A stretch of DNA of 64,000 nt from assembly GCA_017882885.1 (NCBI GenBank), contig JADGOQ010000061.1:1-64000 (forward strand). The letters are read 5' to 3'. Shown here piece after piece: positions 18,712 through 26,376 of the stretch. The notes beneath the pieces were generated by a model, which saw only the letters and a list, made by a program, of their open reading frames with translations, was not told the origin of the DNA and made no database searches. Numbering within the stretch: position 1 is the stretch's first letter; each line of letters opens with the position of its first letter. The translations under genes were made by a program, and so were the position numbers. The stretch comes from Actinomycetales bacterium (lineage in GTDB: Bacteria; Actinomycetota; Actinomycetes; Actinomycetales; Actinomycetaceae).

Positions 18712-18742
18712 CAGTGGCCCGGCCTCTTCGGCCGGGCCACTG
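18712..18742 (+). terminator. Strong intra-operon hairpin after the binding protein
   Basis: Perfect 13-bp stem, CAGTGGCCCGGCC (18712-18724) and GGCCGGGCCACTG (18730-18742), with loop TCTTC. It lies between the binding-protein gene and the ATPase gene with no obvious new promoter, so it probably acts as a partial terminator or 3' stabiliser that keeps the lipoprotein mRNA more abundant than the transporter mRNA. Confidence 0.7.
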
Positions 18743-18791
18743 TCACATAGGCCACCGCCCGAGATCGCTCGAACGCAAGGAAGCAAGTGCG

Positions 18792-20450
18792 ATGAAACTG
18801 GAACTCCGGGGGATCACGAAGGTATTCGGTCCGCTCGTAGCCAATGACCACATCGACCTGGTGGTGGAGCCGGGCGAGATCCACGCGCTCCTCGGTGAGA
18901 ACGGCGCAGGCAAGTCGACGCTGATGAATGTGCTCTACGGGCTCTACCAGCCCGATGGTGGGCAGATACTGCTGGACGACAAGGTGGTCACCTTCGCCGG
19001 CCCGGGGGACGCGGTCGCCGCCGGCATCGGGATGGTGCACCAGCACTTCATGCTCGTGCCCGTCTTCACGGTGGCGGAGTCCGTGGTGCTCGGGTACGAG
19101 CCCACCCGTGCGGCCGGCCTCATCGATTTCGCCAAGGCGAGGGTGCTCGTCAAGGAACTGTCCGACCGCTTCGGTTTCGACATCGACCCCGACGCGCTGA
19201 TCGAGGACCTCCCGGTGGGCGCCCAGCAACGTGTCGAGATCATCAAGGCACTCTCCCGCGAGGCGAAGGTCCTGATCCTCGACGAGCCCACCGCGGTACT
19301 CACTCCCCAGGAGACGGATGAGCTGATCGGCATCATGCGCCAGCTCAAGGAGGCGGGCACGTCGATCGTCTTCATCACGCACAAACTGCGGGAGGTCCGG
19401 GCCGTGGCCGACCGCATCACCGTCATCCGGCGCGGCGCAGTGGTGGGCGAGGCCTCCCCGACGTCCACCGAGAAGGACCTCGCCTCCATGATGGTCGGGC
19501 GCGCGGTCAGTCTGACGACGCAGAAGGCGCCCGCCCAGCCGGGTGAGGCCACGTTCTCCGTGAAGGACCTGGCAGTGCTGGACTTCGCCGGCAAGGTCGC
19601 GGTCGATCGCATCTCGTTCGACGTGCGCCGGGGCGAGATCCTCTCGATCGCCGGCGTCCAGGGCAACGGGCAGACGGAACTCACCGAGGCGATCCTGGGC
19701 CTCACCAAGCCGATCTCGGGCTCCATCGTCCTGGACGGCGACGAGCTGGTCGGCGACGCGGTGAAGTCGCGGCTGCATGCCGGCCTGGGGTTCGTCCCGG
19801 AGGACCGCTCGACCGACGGCATCATCGCCTCGTTCTCCATCGCGGAGAACCTGATCCTCGACCTTTATGACACCGAGGCGTTCGCACGGGGGCTCGTGAT
19901 GTCGCCCGCCAAGGTGTTCGCCAACGCCGCCGCCGTGAGCCAGGAGTTCGACATCCGTCTCACCTCGGTCGACGACCCCGTCTCGACCCTCTCGGGTGGT
20001 AACCAGCAGAAGGTGGTGCTCGCACGTGAGATGTCGCGCGACCTGCGCCTTCTGGTCGCCTCCCAGCCGACCCGCGGCCTCGACGTCGGGTCCATCGAGT
20101 TCGTGCACAACCGGATCATCGCCGAGCGCGACAAGGGAACGCCCTGCATCATCGTGTCCACGGAACTCGACGAGGTGCTGAACCTCGCCGACCGGATCGC
20201 GGTGATGTACCGGGGCAGGATCGTCGGCGTCGTACCCGGTGACACCCCGCGTGACGTGCTGGGTCTGATGATGGCCGGCGTCCCGCTGGACGAGGCGCAG
20301 ACGCAGGCCGCCGAGCACCAAACCCTGCTCTCGCAGTTCGACGCGGACGCCGACGGCGTGGTCGACGCCACGTACGACCTCGACCGGGACGGCCAGATTG
20401 ACCCTCAGTGGCTGACGGCTGCCAAGCCGGACGAGGAGGACGTGCGATGA
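18792..20450 (+). CDS. Nucleoside ABC transporter ATP-binding protein (two nucleotide-binding domains)
   Basis: A 552-residue protein with two ABC ATPase domains in tandem, as in sugar/nucleoside importers. Domain 1 has Walker A GENGAGKST near residue 36, QHFMLVPVFTVAE, signature-like LPVGAQQRVEI near 145 and Walker B VLILDEPTAVLT near 163. Domain 2 has the altered Walker A GVQGNGQTE near 289, signature LSGGNQQKV near 402 and Walker B LLVASQPTRGLD, where the usual glutamate is glutamine, so domain 2 may be hydrolytically impaired. The extra C-terminal tail holds two DxDxDGxxD loops (517-525 and 529-537) resembling EF-hand calcium loops, not usual in this family. AAGGAAG precedes the ATG. Confidence 0.92.
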   Translation: MKLELRGITKVFGPLVANDHIDLVVEPGEIHALLGENGAGKSTLMNVLYGLYQPDGGQILLDDKVVTFAGPGDAVAAGIGMVHQHFMLVPVFTVAESVVLGYEPTRAAGLIDFAKARVLVKELSDRFGFDIDPDALIEDLPVGAQQRVEIIKALSREAKVLILDEPTAVLTPQETDELIGIMRQLKEAGTSIVFITHKLREVRAVADRITVIRRGAVVGEASPTSTEKDLASMMVGRAVSLTTQKAPAQPGEATFSVKDLAVLDFAGKVAVDRISFDVRRGEILSIAGVQGNGQTELTEAILGLTKPISGSIVLDGDELVGDAVKSRLHAGLGFVPEDRSTDGIIASFSIAENLILDLYDTEAFARGLVMSPAKVFANAAAVSQEFDIRLTSVDDPVSTLSGGNQQKVVLAREMSRDLRLLVASQPTRGLDVGSIEFVHNRIIAERDKGTPCIIVSTELDEVLNLADRIAVMYRGRIVGVVPGDTPRDVLGLMMAGVPLDEAQTQAAEHQTLLSQFDADADGVVDATYDLDRDGQIDPQWLTAAKPDEEDVR

Positions 20451-21694
20451 GCGATCCCACCACCAAGGGCCCGGCGGCCGGCTCCGAGAAGGAGACGCGC
20501 ACGACGTCGTTGGCTCGCGACATCCTGTCCGGGAGCTGGCTGGTCTCGCTGCTCGCCATCGTGATCGCGCTGCTGATCGGCGCGATCCTCATCGCATTCT
20601 CGGACCCGCGAGTCCAGGAGACCGCCTCCTATGTGTTCGCGCGTCCCGGGGACTTCTTCTCCGCCGTGTGGGACAAGGTGTCCTCGGCCTACGCCGCCCT
20701 CTTCCGCGGCGCCATCTTCGACTGGCAGGCCAACTCGCCGGCGCGCGCCATCCGGCCGCTCACGGAGTCCTTGGTATTCTCGACCCCGCTCATCCTGGCG
20801 GGTCTGGCCGTGGCGGTGCCCTTCCGTGCCGGTATGTTCAACATCGGCGCCCAGGGCCAGGTGATCCTCGGCGCGATGTTCGCGGGCTACATCGGCTACG
20901 CGATGCACCTGCCCCCCGTCCTCCACCTGCTGCTCGCGCTGGTCTGCGGCATCATCGCCGGCGCCTTCTACGGCGGCATCGCCGGTTACCTCAAGGCGAA
21001 GACCGGGGCGAACGAGGTCATCACGACCATCATGCTCAACAACATCGCCGGGTACCTGATCGCCTACCTGCTGAAACAGCAGTGGTTCACCACCACGGAC
21101 TCGCCGCTGCCGCAGTCGCCACCCATCAACTCCGGTACCGCGGGGCTGCCGTTGTTGCTCAACCCCCCGTTCCGCCTGCACTTCGGATTCGTCATCGCGA
21201 TCCTCGCCTGCATCTTCGTGTGGTGGCTGATGGAGCGTTCCACCCTCGGCTTCGAATTCCGCGCCGCCGGGGCGAACCCGAGCGCGGCACGGACCGCCGG
21301 CATCTCGGTGACCAGGGTGACGGTCCTCGTCATGGTTGTCGCCGGTGGCCTCGCGGGGCTGGCCGGCGCCAACCAGGTGCTCGGCACCGAGGCGAAGCTC
21401 ACCGGCGGTATCGCGGGCAGCCTGGGCTTCGACGCCATCACGGTCGCGCTGCTCGGGCGCTCGCGCCCACTCGGGACGTTCCTCTCCGGGTTGCTCTTCG
21501 GAGCGCTCAAGGCCGGCGGCTACGTCATGCAGTCCCAGACGAACACGCCCATCGACATCGTGCTCGTGGTCCAGTCGATCATCGTGCTGCTGGTGGCCGC
21601 GCCACCCCTGGTGCGCTCGATCTTCCGGTTGCCAACGCCGACGCCCAAACTTGGCCGCACGCGCGCCATCGTTGCCAAGGAGGTGGCGGCATGA
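20447..21694 (+). CDS. Nucleoside ABC transporter permease 1
   Basis: A 415-residue permease of the BPD_transp_2 (LivH/RbsC-like) family with about ten membrane segments. A hydrophilic N-terminal tail of 30 residues is followed by the first membrane helix (about 33-55) and a periplasmic stretch; family motifs include PFRAGMFNIGAQGQVILGA near residue 128, GANEVITTIMLNN near 187 and GSLGFDAITVALLGR near 325. Together with the next gene it forms the heteromeric channel for nucleosides. ATGA overlap with the ATPase gene on one side and with permease 2 on the other indicates a coupled operon. Confidence 0.92.
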   Translation: MSDPTTKGPAAGSEKETRTTSLARDILSGSWLVSLLAIVIALLIGAILIAFSDPRVQETASYVFARPGDFFSAVWDKVSSAYAALFRGAIFDWQANSPARAIRPLTESLVFSTPLILAGLAVAVPFRAGMFNIGAQGQVILGAMFAGYIGYAMHLPPVLHLLLALVCGIIAGAFYGGIAGYLKAKTGANEVITTIMLNNIAGYLIAYLLKQQWFTTTDSPLPQSPPINSGTAGLPLLLNPPFRLHFGFVIAILACIFVWWLMERSTLGFEFRAAGANPSAARTAGISVTRVTVLVMVVAGGLAGLAGANQVLGTEAKLTGGIAGSLGFDAITVALLGRSRPLGTFLSGLLFGALKAGGYVMQSQTNTPIDIVLVVQSIIVLLVAAPPLVRSIFRLPTPTPKLGRTRAIVAKEVAA

Positions 21695-22971
21695 GTGTCA
21701 TGACGCAGACGGCCATGACGAGGGACGTCGTCGAGAAGCCGATCGAGTGGAAGATGCCGATCATGTATGGCGTCCTCGCCGTGATCGGCGTGGGGCTCTA
21801 CGCGATCGCGATGCCGGGCGGGACTCACACCACCTTCCAGCTCGCGAAGGGGGCGTCGTGGTTCACGATCCCGAACTTCGCGCTGCCGTCCAAGGCCTCG
21901 GGCATCGCCATCGCACTGACCCTCGTGGCGCTCGCGGCCTACGCGGCGTGGACCACGAGCCGCCGCGTGAAGGTGGGCGTCTGGCTGCCCGTCAGCTTCG
22001 GGATCCTCTTCGTGTTCGGCTTCCTCATGTACGCGGGTGCCGGCAACGCCGGCGTCATCCCGCTCACGACCCTCCTCGCGGGTGGCCTCGCCCTGAGCGT
22101 CCCGCTGATCTTCGGCGCCATGTGCGGACTCGTGGGCGAGCGGTCTGGCATCGTCAACATCGCCATCGAGGGCCAACTGCTGCTCGGCGCCTTCTTCGCG
22201 GCCGTCGCGGCATCGCTGGCTCAGAACGCCTACGTCGGGCTGATCGCCGCACCGATCGCCGGCGCGCTCCTCGGCGCGCTCCTCGTGTGGTTCGCGGTGA
22301 TGTACTGGGTGGACCAGATCATCATCGGGGTGGTCCTCAACGTCCTCGTGGTGGGCCTGACCAACTTCCTGTACTCCACCGTCCTCACCCAGAATGCGGC
22401 AACGTGGAACGCGCGCCAGCGGCTCCCGAACATCCGCATCCCGGTGCTCGCGGAGATCCCGGTCATCGGACCCGTGCTCTTCAACCAGACAATCCTGGTG
22501 TACCTGATGTACGCCGTGGTGATCCTGCTGAACGTCTTCGTGTTCCGCTCCCGCTGGGGCCTGCGGATGCGCGCGGTCGGTGAGCACCCGAAGGCCGCGG
22601 ACACAGTCGGCATCAAGGTGAACCGCACCCGTGTCATCAACACGATCTTCGCGGGCGCCATCGCCGGCCTGGGCGGGGCCTTCTTCACGGTGGGCACGGG
22701 GCTCGCGTTCGGCAAGGAGATGTCCGCCGGGCAGGGCTTCATCGCCCTGGCCGCGATGATCCTCGGCAAGTGGAACCCGTACGGCGCGCTCGGGGCGGCG
22801 CTCCTGTTCGGCTTCTCGAAGAACCTCGGGAACCTGCTCTCCTCCATCGGCACCACGGTCCCGTCCGAGGTCCTGCTGATGCTGCCGTACCTGATCACGA
22901 TCCTGGCCGTCGCCGGGTTCGTGGGCAAGGTCCGCGCACCCGCCGCGGAGAACATCCCGTACAAGAAGTAG
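21691..22971 (+). CDS. Nucleoside ABC transporter permease 2
   Basis: A 426-residue permease paralogous to the preceding one, with about ten membrane segments. Motifs: GLVGERSGIVNIAIEGQLLLGAF-type segment near residue 147 (the equivalent of the substrate-channel motif), VDQIIIGVVLNVLVVG near 208, and SAGQGFIALAAMILGKWNP near 345. GGAGG lies within the previous gene 8 nt before ATG 21691. The next gene, cdd, follows after 9 nt, which ties import directly to intracellular breakdown. Confidence 0.92.
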   Translation: MSVMTQTAMTRDVVEKPIEWKMPIMYGVLAVIGVGLYAIAMPGGTHTTFQLAKGASWFTIPNFALPSKASGIAIALTLVALAAYAAWTTSRRVKVGVWLPVSFGILFVFGFLMYAGAGNAGVIPLTTLLAGGLALSVPLIFGAMCGLVGERSGIVNIAIEGQLLLGAFFAAVAASLAQNAYVGLIAAPIAGALLGALLVWFAVMYWVDQIIIGVVLNVLVVGLTNFLYSTVLTQNAATWNARQRLPNIRIPVLAEIPVIGPVLFNQTILVYLMYAVVILLNVFVFRSRWGLRMRAVGEHPKAADTVGIKVNRTRVINTIFAGAIAGLGGAFFTVGTGLAFGKEMSAGQGFIALAAMILGKWNPYGALGAALLFGFSKNLGNLLSSIGTTVPSEVLLMLPYLITILAVAGFVGKVRAPAAENIPYKK

Positions 22972-22980
22972 GGAGCCCAC

Positions 22981-23385
22981 ATGGCCGACGACCCGATCTG
23001 GCGGACGCTCCGTGCGGAGGCGGTCGCCGTCATGGGGCGGGCCTACGCGCCGTACTCCCACTACCGGGTGGGAGCGGCGGCAGCGGTGGACGACGGCCGC
23101 ATCGTCACCGGCTGCAACGTGGAGAACGCCGCCCACGGCGTCACGCTCTGCGCCGAGTGCGGGGTTGTCTCCGCGCTCGCCAGCTCGGGCGGTGGCCGTC
23201 TGACACACTTCGTGTGCGTCGGTGGCAAGGGCGGCCTTGTCATGCCGTGCGGCCGTTGCCGGCAGCTGCTGTGGGAGCACGGCGGCGCTTCCCTCCTGGT
23301 CGCCACCCCGCGCGGGATCAGAACCATGAGCGACGTCCTCCCGGACGCCTTCGATTCCGAGGACCTGAGAGAGGCCGAACAGTGA
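22981..23385 (+). CDS. cdd: Cytidine deaminase
   Basis: A 134-residue homotetrameric-type cytidine deaminase that converts (deoxy)cytidine to (deoxy)uridine. It has the substrate-binding APYSHYRVGAA near residue 22, GCNVENAAHGVTLCAE with the zinc cysteine and catalytic glutamate near residue 40-56, and the second zinc pair in MPCGRCRQ near residue 88. Its GGGAG site lies 6 nt before the ATG. Its product can be split by the thymidine phosphorylase encoded next (GTGA overlap). Confidence 0.95.
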   Translation: MADDPIWRTLRAEAVAVMGRAYAPYSHYRVGAAAAVDDGRIVTGCNVENAAHGVTLCAECGVVSALASSGGGRLTHFVCVGGKGGLVMPCGRCRQLLWEHGGASLLVATPRGIRTMSDVLPDAFDSEDLREAEQ

Positions 23386-24716
23386 CCGAACCATTCGATG
23401 CGGTCGACGTCATCCGCGCCAAGCGGGATCGCGAGGTCCTGGGCAACGAGCAGATCGACTGGGTGATCGACGCCTACACCCGCGGCGTGGTCGCCGACGA
23501 GCAGATGTCCGCCCTCGCCATGGCGATCTTCCTCAACGGCATGACTCGTTCCGAGATCGCCCGCTGGACGAACGCCATGATCAACTCGGGCGAGCGGATG
23601 GACTTCTCCGCCCTCGGCAAGCCCACCGCGGACAAGCACTCCACTGGGGGCGTGGGCGACAAGATCACCCTGCCCCTCGCCCCGCTCGTCGCCGTGTTCG
23701 GCGTGGCGGTGCCGCAGCTCTCGGGCCGCGGCCTTGGCCACACGGGCGGCACCCTGGACAAGCTCGAGTCCATCCCCGGCTGGCGCGCGCAGCTCAGCAA
23801 CGAGGAGATCATGGACCAACTGCGGGACGTCGGCGCGGTGATCTGCGCCGCCGGCTCGGGGCTCGCGCCCGCTGACAAGAAGCTCTACGCGCTGCGGGAC
23901 ACGACCTCCACGGTGGAGTGCGTGCCGCTCATCGCGTCCTCGATCATGTCCAAGAAGATCGCGGAAGGCACGGATTCGCTCGTCCTCGACGTCAAGGTCG
24001 GCTCGGGCGCGTTCATGAAGAACTTGGAGAACGCCCGCGAGCTCGCCCGGACGATGGTGGACCTCGGGGCGGACGCAGGCGTGCGGACGGTCGCACTCCT
24101 CACTGACATGTCCACCCCGCTCGGACTGACCGCCGGCAACGCCCTGGAGGTGCGCGAGTCCGTGGAGGTGCTGGCCGGGGGCGGTCCGGCCGACGTCGTC
24201 GAACTCACGCTGGCGCTCGCCCGCGAGATGCTCGAATCGGCGGGCCGGCCCGACGCCGACCCCGAGGCCGCCCTGCGTGACGGCCGGGCGATGGACGCCT
24301 GGAACGCCATGATCCGCGCCCAGGGCGGCGACCCGGACGCCCCGCTCCCCGTCGCACGCCACACGGAGACGGTCACCGCGAGGGCGTCCGGCGTGCTGAC
24401 GCGGCTCGACGCCTACGACGTCGGGATCGCCGCCTGGCGGCTGGGCGCCGGTCGTTCCCGCAAGGAGGACCCCGTGCAGGCCGTGGCGGGCGTGGAGATC
24501 CACGCGAAGCCCGGCGACACGGTCTCGGCGGGCCAGCCGCTGCTCACCCTCCACACCGACACACCCGAGCGCTTCACGCGGGCGCTCGAGGCACTGGCGG
24601 GCGCCTTCGACATCGGCGGTACGCTCGAGGAGCCGCGGTCCATCGTGCTCGACCGCCTGGCCAACGACGTGGTTCCGAGGGGACTGCGCACCACCGAGAC
24701 TGGAGGCGCACGATGA
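23382..24716 (+). CDS. deoA: Thymidine (pyrimidine-nucleoside) phosphorylase
   Basis: A 444-residue phosphorylase that splits thymidine or deoxyuridine into base and deoxyribose 1-phosphate. The N-terminal helical domain, the phosphate-binding KHSTGGVGDKI motif near residue 82, SGRGLGHTGGTLDKLESI near residue 108 (the family signature), SSIMSKKIAEG near residue 186 and the C-terminal PYNP domain (from about 350, GRSRKEDPVQ) are all present. The GTG start overlaps the cdd stop by 4 nt; GAGAGAGG precedes it. The deoxyribose 1-phosphate formed would be isomerised by the mutase at 26377-28062 and cleaved by DeoC. Confidence 0.94.
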   Translation: MTEPFDAVDVIRAKRDREVLGNEQIDWVIDAYTRGVVADEQMSALAMAIFLNGMTRSEIARWTNAMINSGERMDFSALGKPTADKHSTGGVGDKITLPLAPLVAVFGVAVPQLSGRGLGHTGGTLDKLESIPGWRAQLSNEEIMDQLRDVGAVICAAGSGLAPADKKLYALRDTTSTVECVPLIASSIMSKKIAEGTDSLVLDVKVGSGAFMKNLENARELARTMVDLGADAGVRTVALLTDMSTPLGLTAGNALEVRESVEVLAGGGPADVVELTLALAREMLESAGRPDADPEAALRDGRAMDAWNAMIRAQGGDPDAPLPVARHTETVTARASGVLTRLDAYDVGIAAWRLGAGRSRKEDPVQAVAGVEIHAKPGDTVSAGQPLLTLHTDTPERFTRALEALAGAFDIGGTLEEPRSIVLDRLANDVVPRGLRTTETGGAR

Positions 24717-24868
24717 CGGACACCGGATTCGAGAACGAGTACTCGCCCGAGGAGCCACCGGACACCGAGGAGTACCAGGCCGAGGGCCCGGCCGAGGTGT
24801 TCGAGGCCGACCCGGTGGACCGTGCCGAGCAGGACGTGGACGTGGAGCTCGATGAGGACGAGCTCTAG
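24713..24868 (+). CDS. Small acidic protein of unknown function
   Basis: A 51-residue open frame starting on the ATGA that overlaps the deoA stop, preceded by a GGAGG site (TGGAGGCGCACG) 6 nt before the ATG. It is very acidic (about 40% D and E, ending ELDEDEL), with almost no basic residues and no hydrophobic segment, so it should be soluble and largely disordered. It overlaps the start of the next gene by 17 nt. The ribosome site and tight coupling suggest it is translated, but low complexity means it could be a non-coding by-product. I do not recognise a family. Confidence 0.5.
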   Translation: MTDTGFENEYSPEEPPDTEEYQAEGPAEVFEADPVDRAEQDVDVELDEDEL

Positions 24869-25661
24869 CCGTCCACGGGCCATTCGGTCGCTGGGCGACC
24901 TCGCCGCCGCGTTCGTGCGACCGGTGCGGACGACGCCGGCCCGCGCGGTCGGCACCCCCGCGGTCGTGGTGCCGCGCACCGCGCAGGTGCTCATGGGGGG
25001 CGCCGTGGTACGGCAGACCGACCCCACAACCTGCGGGTCCACCGCGCTGCTGATGCTCGCGGCCTCCGGTGACCCGGTCCTCGCCCGGTGGCTGGAGGAC
25101 GGCACGCTGCCCGACGGGCTCACCATCGCCGAGCTGCCTCCGGAGATCCCGCCCGCGGCCCTCGCACGCCCCCTCACGGCGGGGGAGCGGATAGCCGCGG
25201 CCCAGCTCCGGATCAAGGAGCGGACCAGCGTGCGGGCGCTCGGGCCGTGGCGCTGGCCGAGCCGGTTCGGCACCCCGCCGTGGACGGCCGCGCGGGAGGC
25301 GCGGTTCCCCGGCGTGCGTTACCGGCACCGGCCGGTGGACGACCGCGGCGAGGCCGGCCGCACCATGGTGACGCTCGTGCTGAATGCGCTGCGGAGCGGC
25401 CACCCGGTGCTGCTGTTCACCGGCGGCAACGTCGGGAATGGTTTGGTGAAGGCGCTGCCCCGCCACGTGGTGCTCGCCGTTCCGGGCAGGTCGGCGAGCG
25501 TCACCGCCGCGGGCGACGCCGTCATCCCGATCTTCGATCCGGCGGCGGGCCGCGTGTACGAGGTCGTGGCGGGGGACCTCTTGGACCGGACGACGCCGCT
25601 GCCCGCCCTCGGTGGGTGGACGCACGTCCAATGGCTCGCCCTGCCGGTGCCCGCCGCGTAG
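24852..25661 (+). CDS. C39/papain-like cysteine peptidase-fold protein
   Basis: A 269-residue protein of unknown function. It has the three spaced elements of a papain-like active site of the C39-like type: C61 in [15 protein letters not shown]205 in PRHVVLAV and D229 in [12 protein letters not shown]. There is no signal peptide or membrane helix, so it is probably cytoplasmic. The N-terminal 50 residues are basic and variable. Start ATG 24852 lies inside the small acidic gene, so its synthesis may depend on that gene's translation. It sits between deoA and deoC in the nucleoside operon, where no protease is expected; substrate unknown. Confidence 0.65.
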   Translation: MRTSSSRPRAIRSLGDLAAAFVRPVRTTPARAVGTPAVVVPRTAQVLMGGAVVRQTDPTTCGSTALLMLAASGDPVLARWLEDGTLPDGLTIAELPPEIPPAALARPLTAGERIAAAQLRIKERTSVRALGPWRWPSRFGTPPWTAAREARFPGVRYRHRPVDDRGEAGRTMVTLVLNALRSGHPVLLFTGGNVGNGLVKALPRHVVLAVPGRSASVTAAGDAVIPIFDPAAGRVYEVVAGDLLDRTTPLPALGGWTHVQWLALPVPAA

Positions 25662-25664
25662 GGT
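25659..25664 (+). promoter_or_regulatory. -10 box TAGGGT before deoC
   Basis: TAGGGT overlaps the stop of the C39-like gene, 56 nt before the deoC ATG, suggesting deoC also has its own promoter. Confidence 0.4.
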
Positions 25665-25720
25665 TGTCGCAGCCAGTAACCCGCACAGCCCGGGACCGGA
25701 CACCAGCCAAGGAGAACGAC

Positions 25721-26374
25721 ATGCGGCGCCACGAGATCGCCGGACGCATCGACCACACCCTCCTCAAGCCGGAGGCCACCCCCGGCGACGTCGCCGCCCT
25801 CGTCGCGGAGGCGCGCCGCCTCGGCGTCAAGGCGGTGTGCGTCTCGCCGAGCCAGCTCCCGCTCACCGACACGGGCGACCTCGTCGTGGCCACGGTGTGT
25901 GGCTTCCCGTCGGGCGCCCACAAGAGCGAGGTGAAGGCCGCGGAGGCCGCACGCGCGGCCGCGGACGGGGCCCACGAGGTGGACATGGTCATCAACCTGT
26001 CCCAGGCCGTCACCGGCGACTACGACGCCGTCGAGGCCGATATGAGGACCGTCCGCCGGGCGCTGCCCACGGACGTGCTCCTCAAGGTGATCATCGAGTC
26101 GGCCGCGCTGACGGATGAGGCGATCGTCGCGGTGTGCGAGCGCGCCGAGGCCGCGGGCGCCCAGTACGTGAAGACGTCGACGGGCTTCCACCCGGCGGGC
26201 GGCGCCTCCGTGCACGCCGTCGAACTCATGGCGCGCACGGTCGGTGGCCGGCTGGGGGTCAAGGCCTCGGGCGGGATCCGCACGGCCGAGGCCGCCACCG
26301 CGATGGTGCGGGCCGGAGCGACGCGGCTCGGGCTGTCAGCCTCCGCCGCGATCCTCGACGAACTGGGCGGCTGA
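25721..26374 (+). CDS. deoC: Deoxyribose-phosphate aldolase
   Basis: A 217-residue class I aldolase that splits 2-deoxyribose 5-phosphate into glyceraldehyde 3-phosphate and acetaldehyde. It has [11 protein letters not shown] near residue 10, VCGFPSG near residue 60, EVDMVINL near residue 85, the region of the catalytic lysine [10 protein letters not shown] near residue 126, the Schiff-base lysine in [11 protein letters not shown] near residue 150 and VKASGGIRT near residue 180. AAGGAGA lies 6 nt before the ATG. It is convergent with the mutase gene, with only 2 nt between stops. Confidence 0.95.
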   Translation: MRRHEIAGRIDHTLLKPEATPGDVAALVAEARRLGVKAVCVSPSQLPLTDTGDLVVATVCGFPSGAHKSEVKAAEAARAAADGAHEVDMVINLSQAVTGDYDAVEADMRTVRRALPTDVLLKVIIESAALTDEAIVAVCERAEAAGAQYVKTSTGFHPAGGASVHAVELMARTVGGRLGVKASGGIRTAEAATAMVRAGATRLGLSASAAILDELGG

Positions 26375-26376
26375 GC

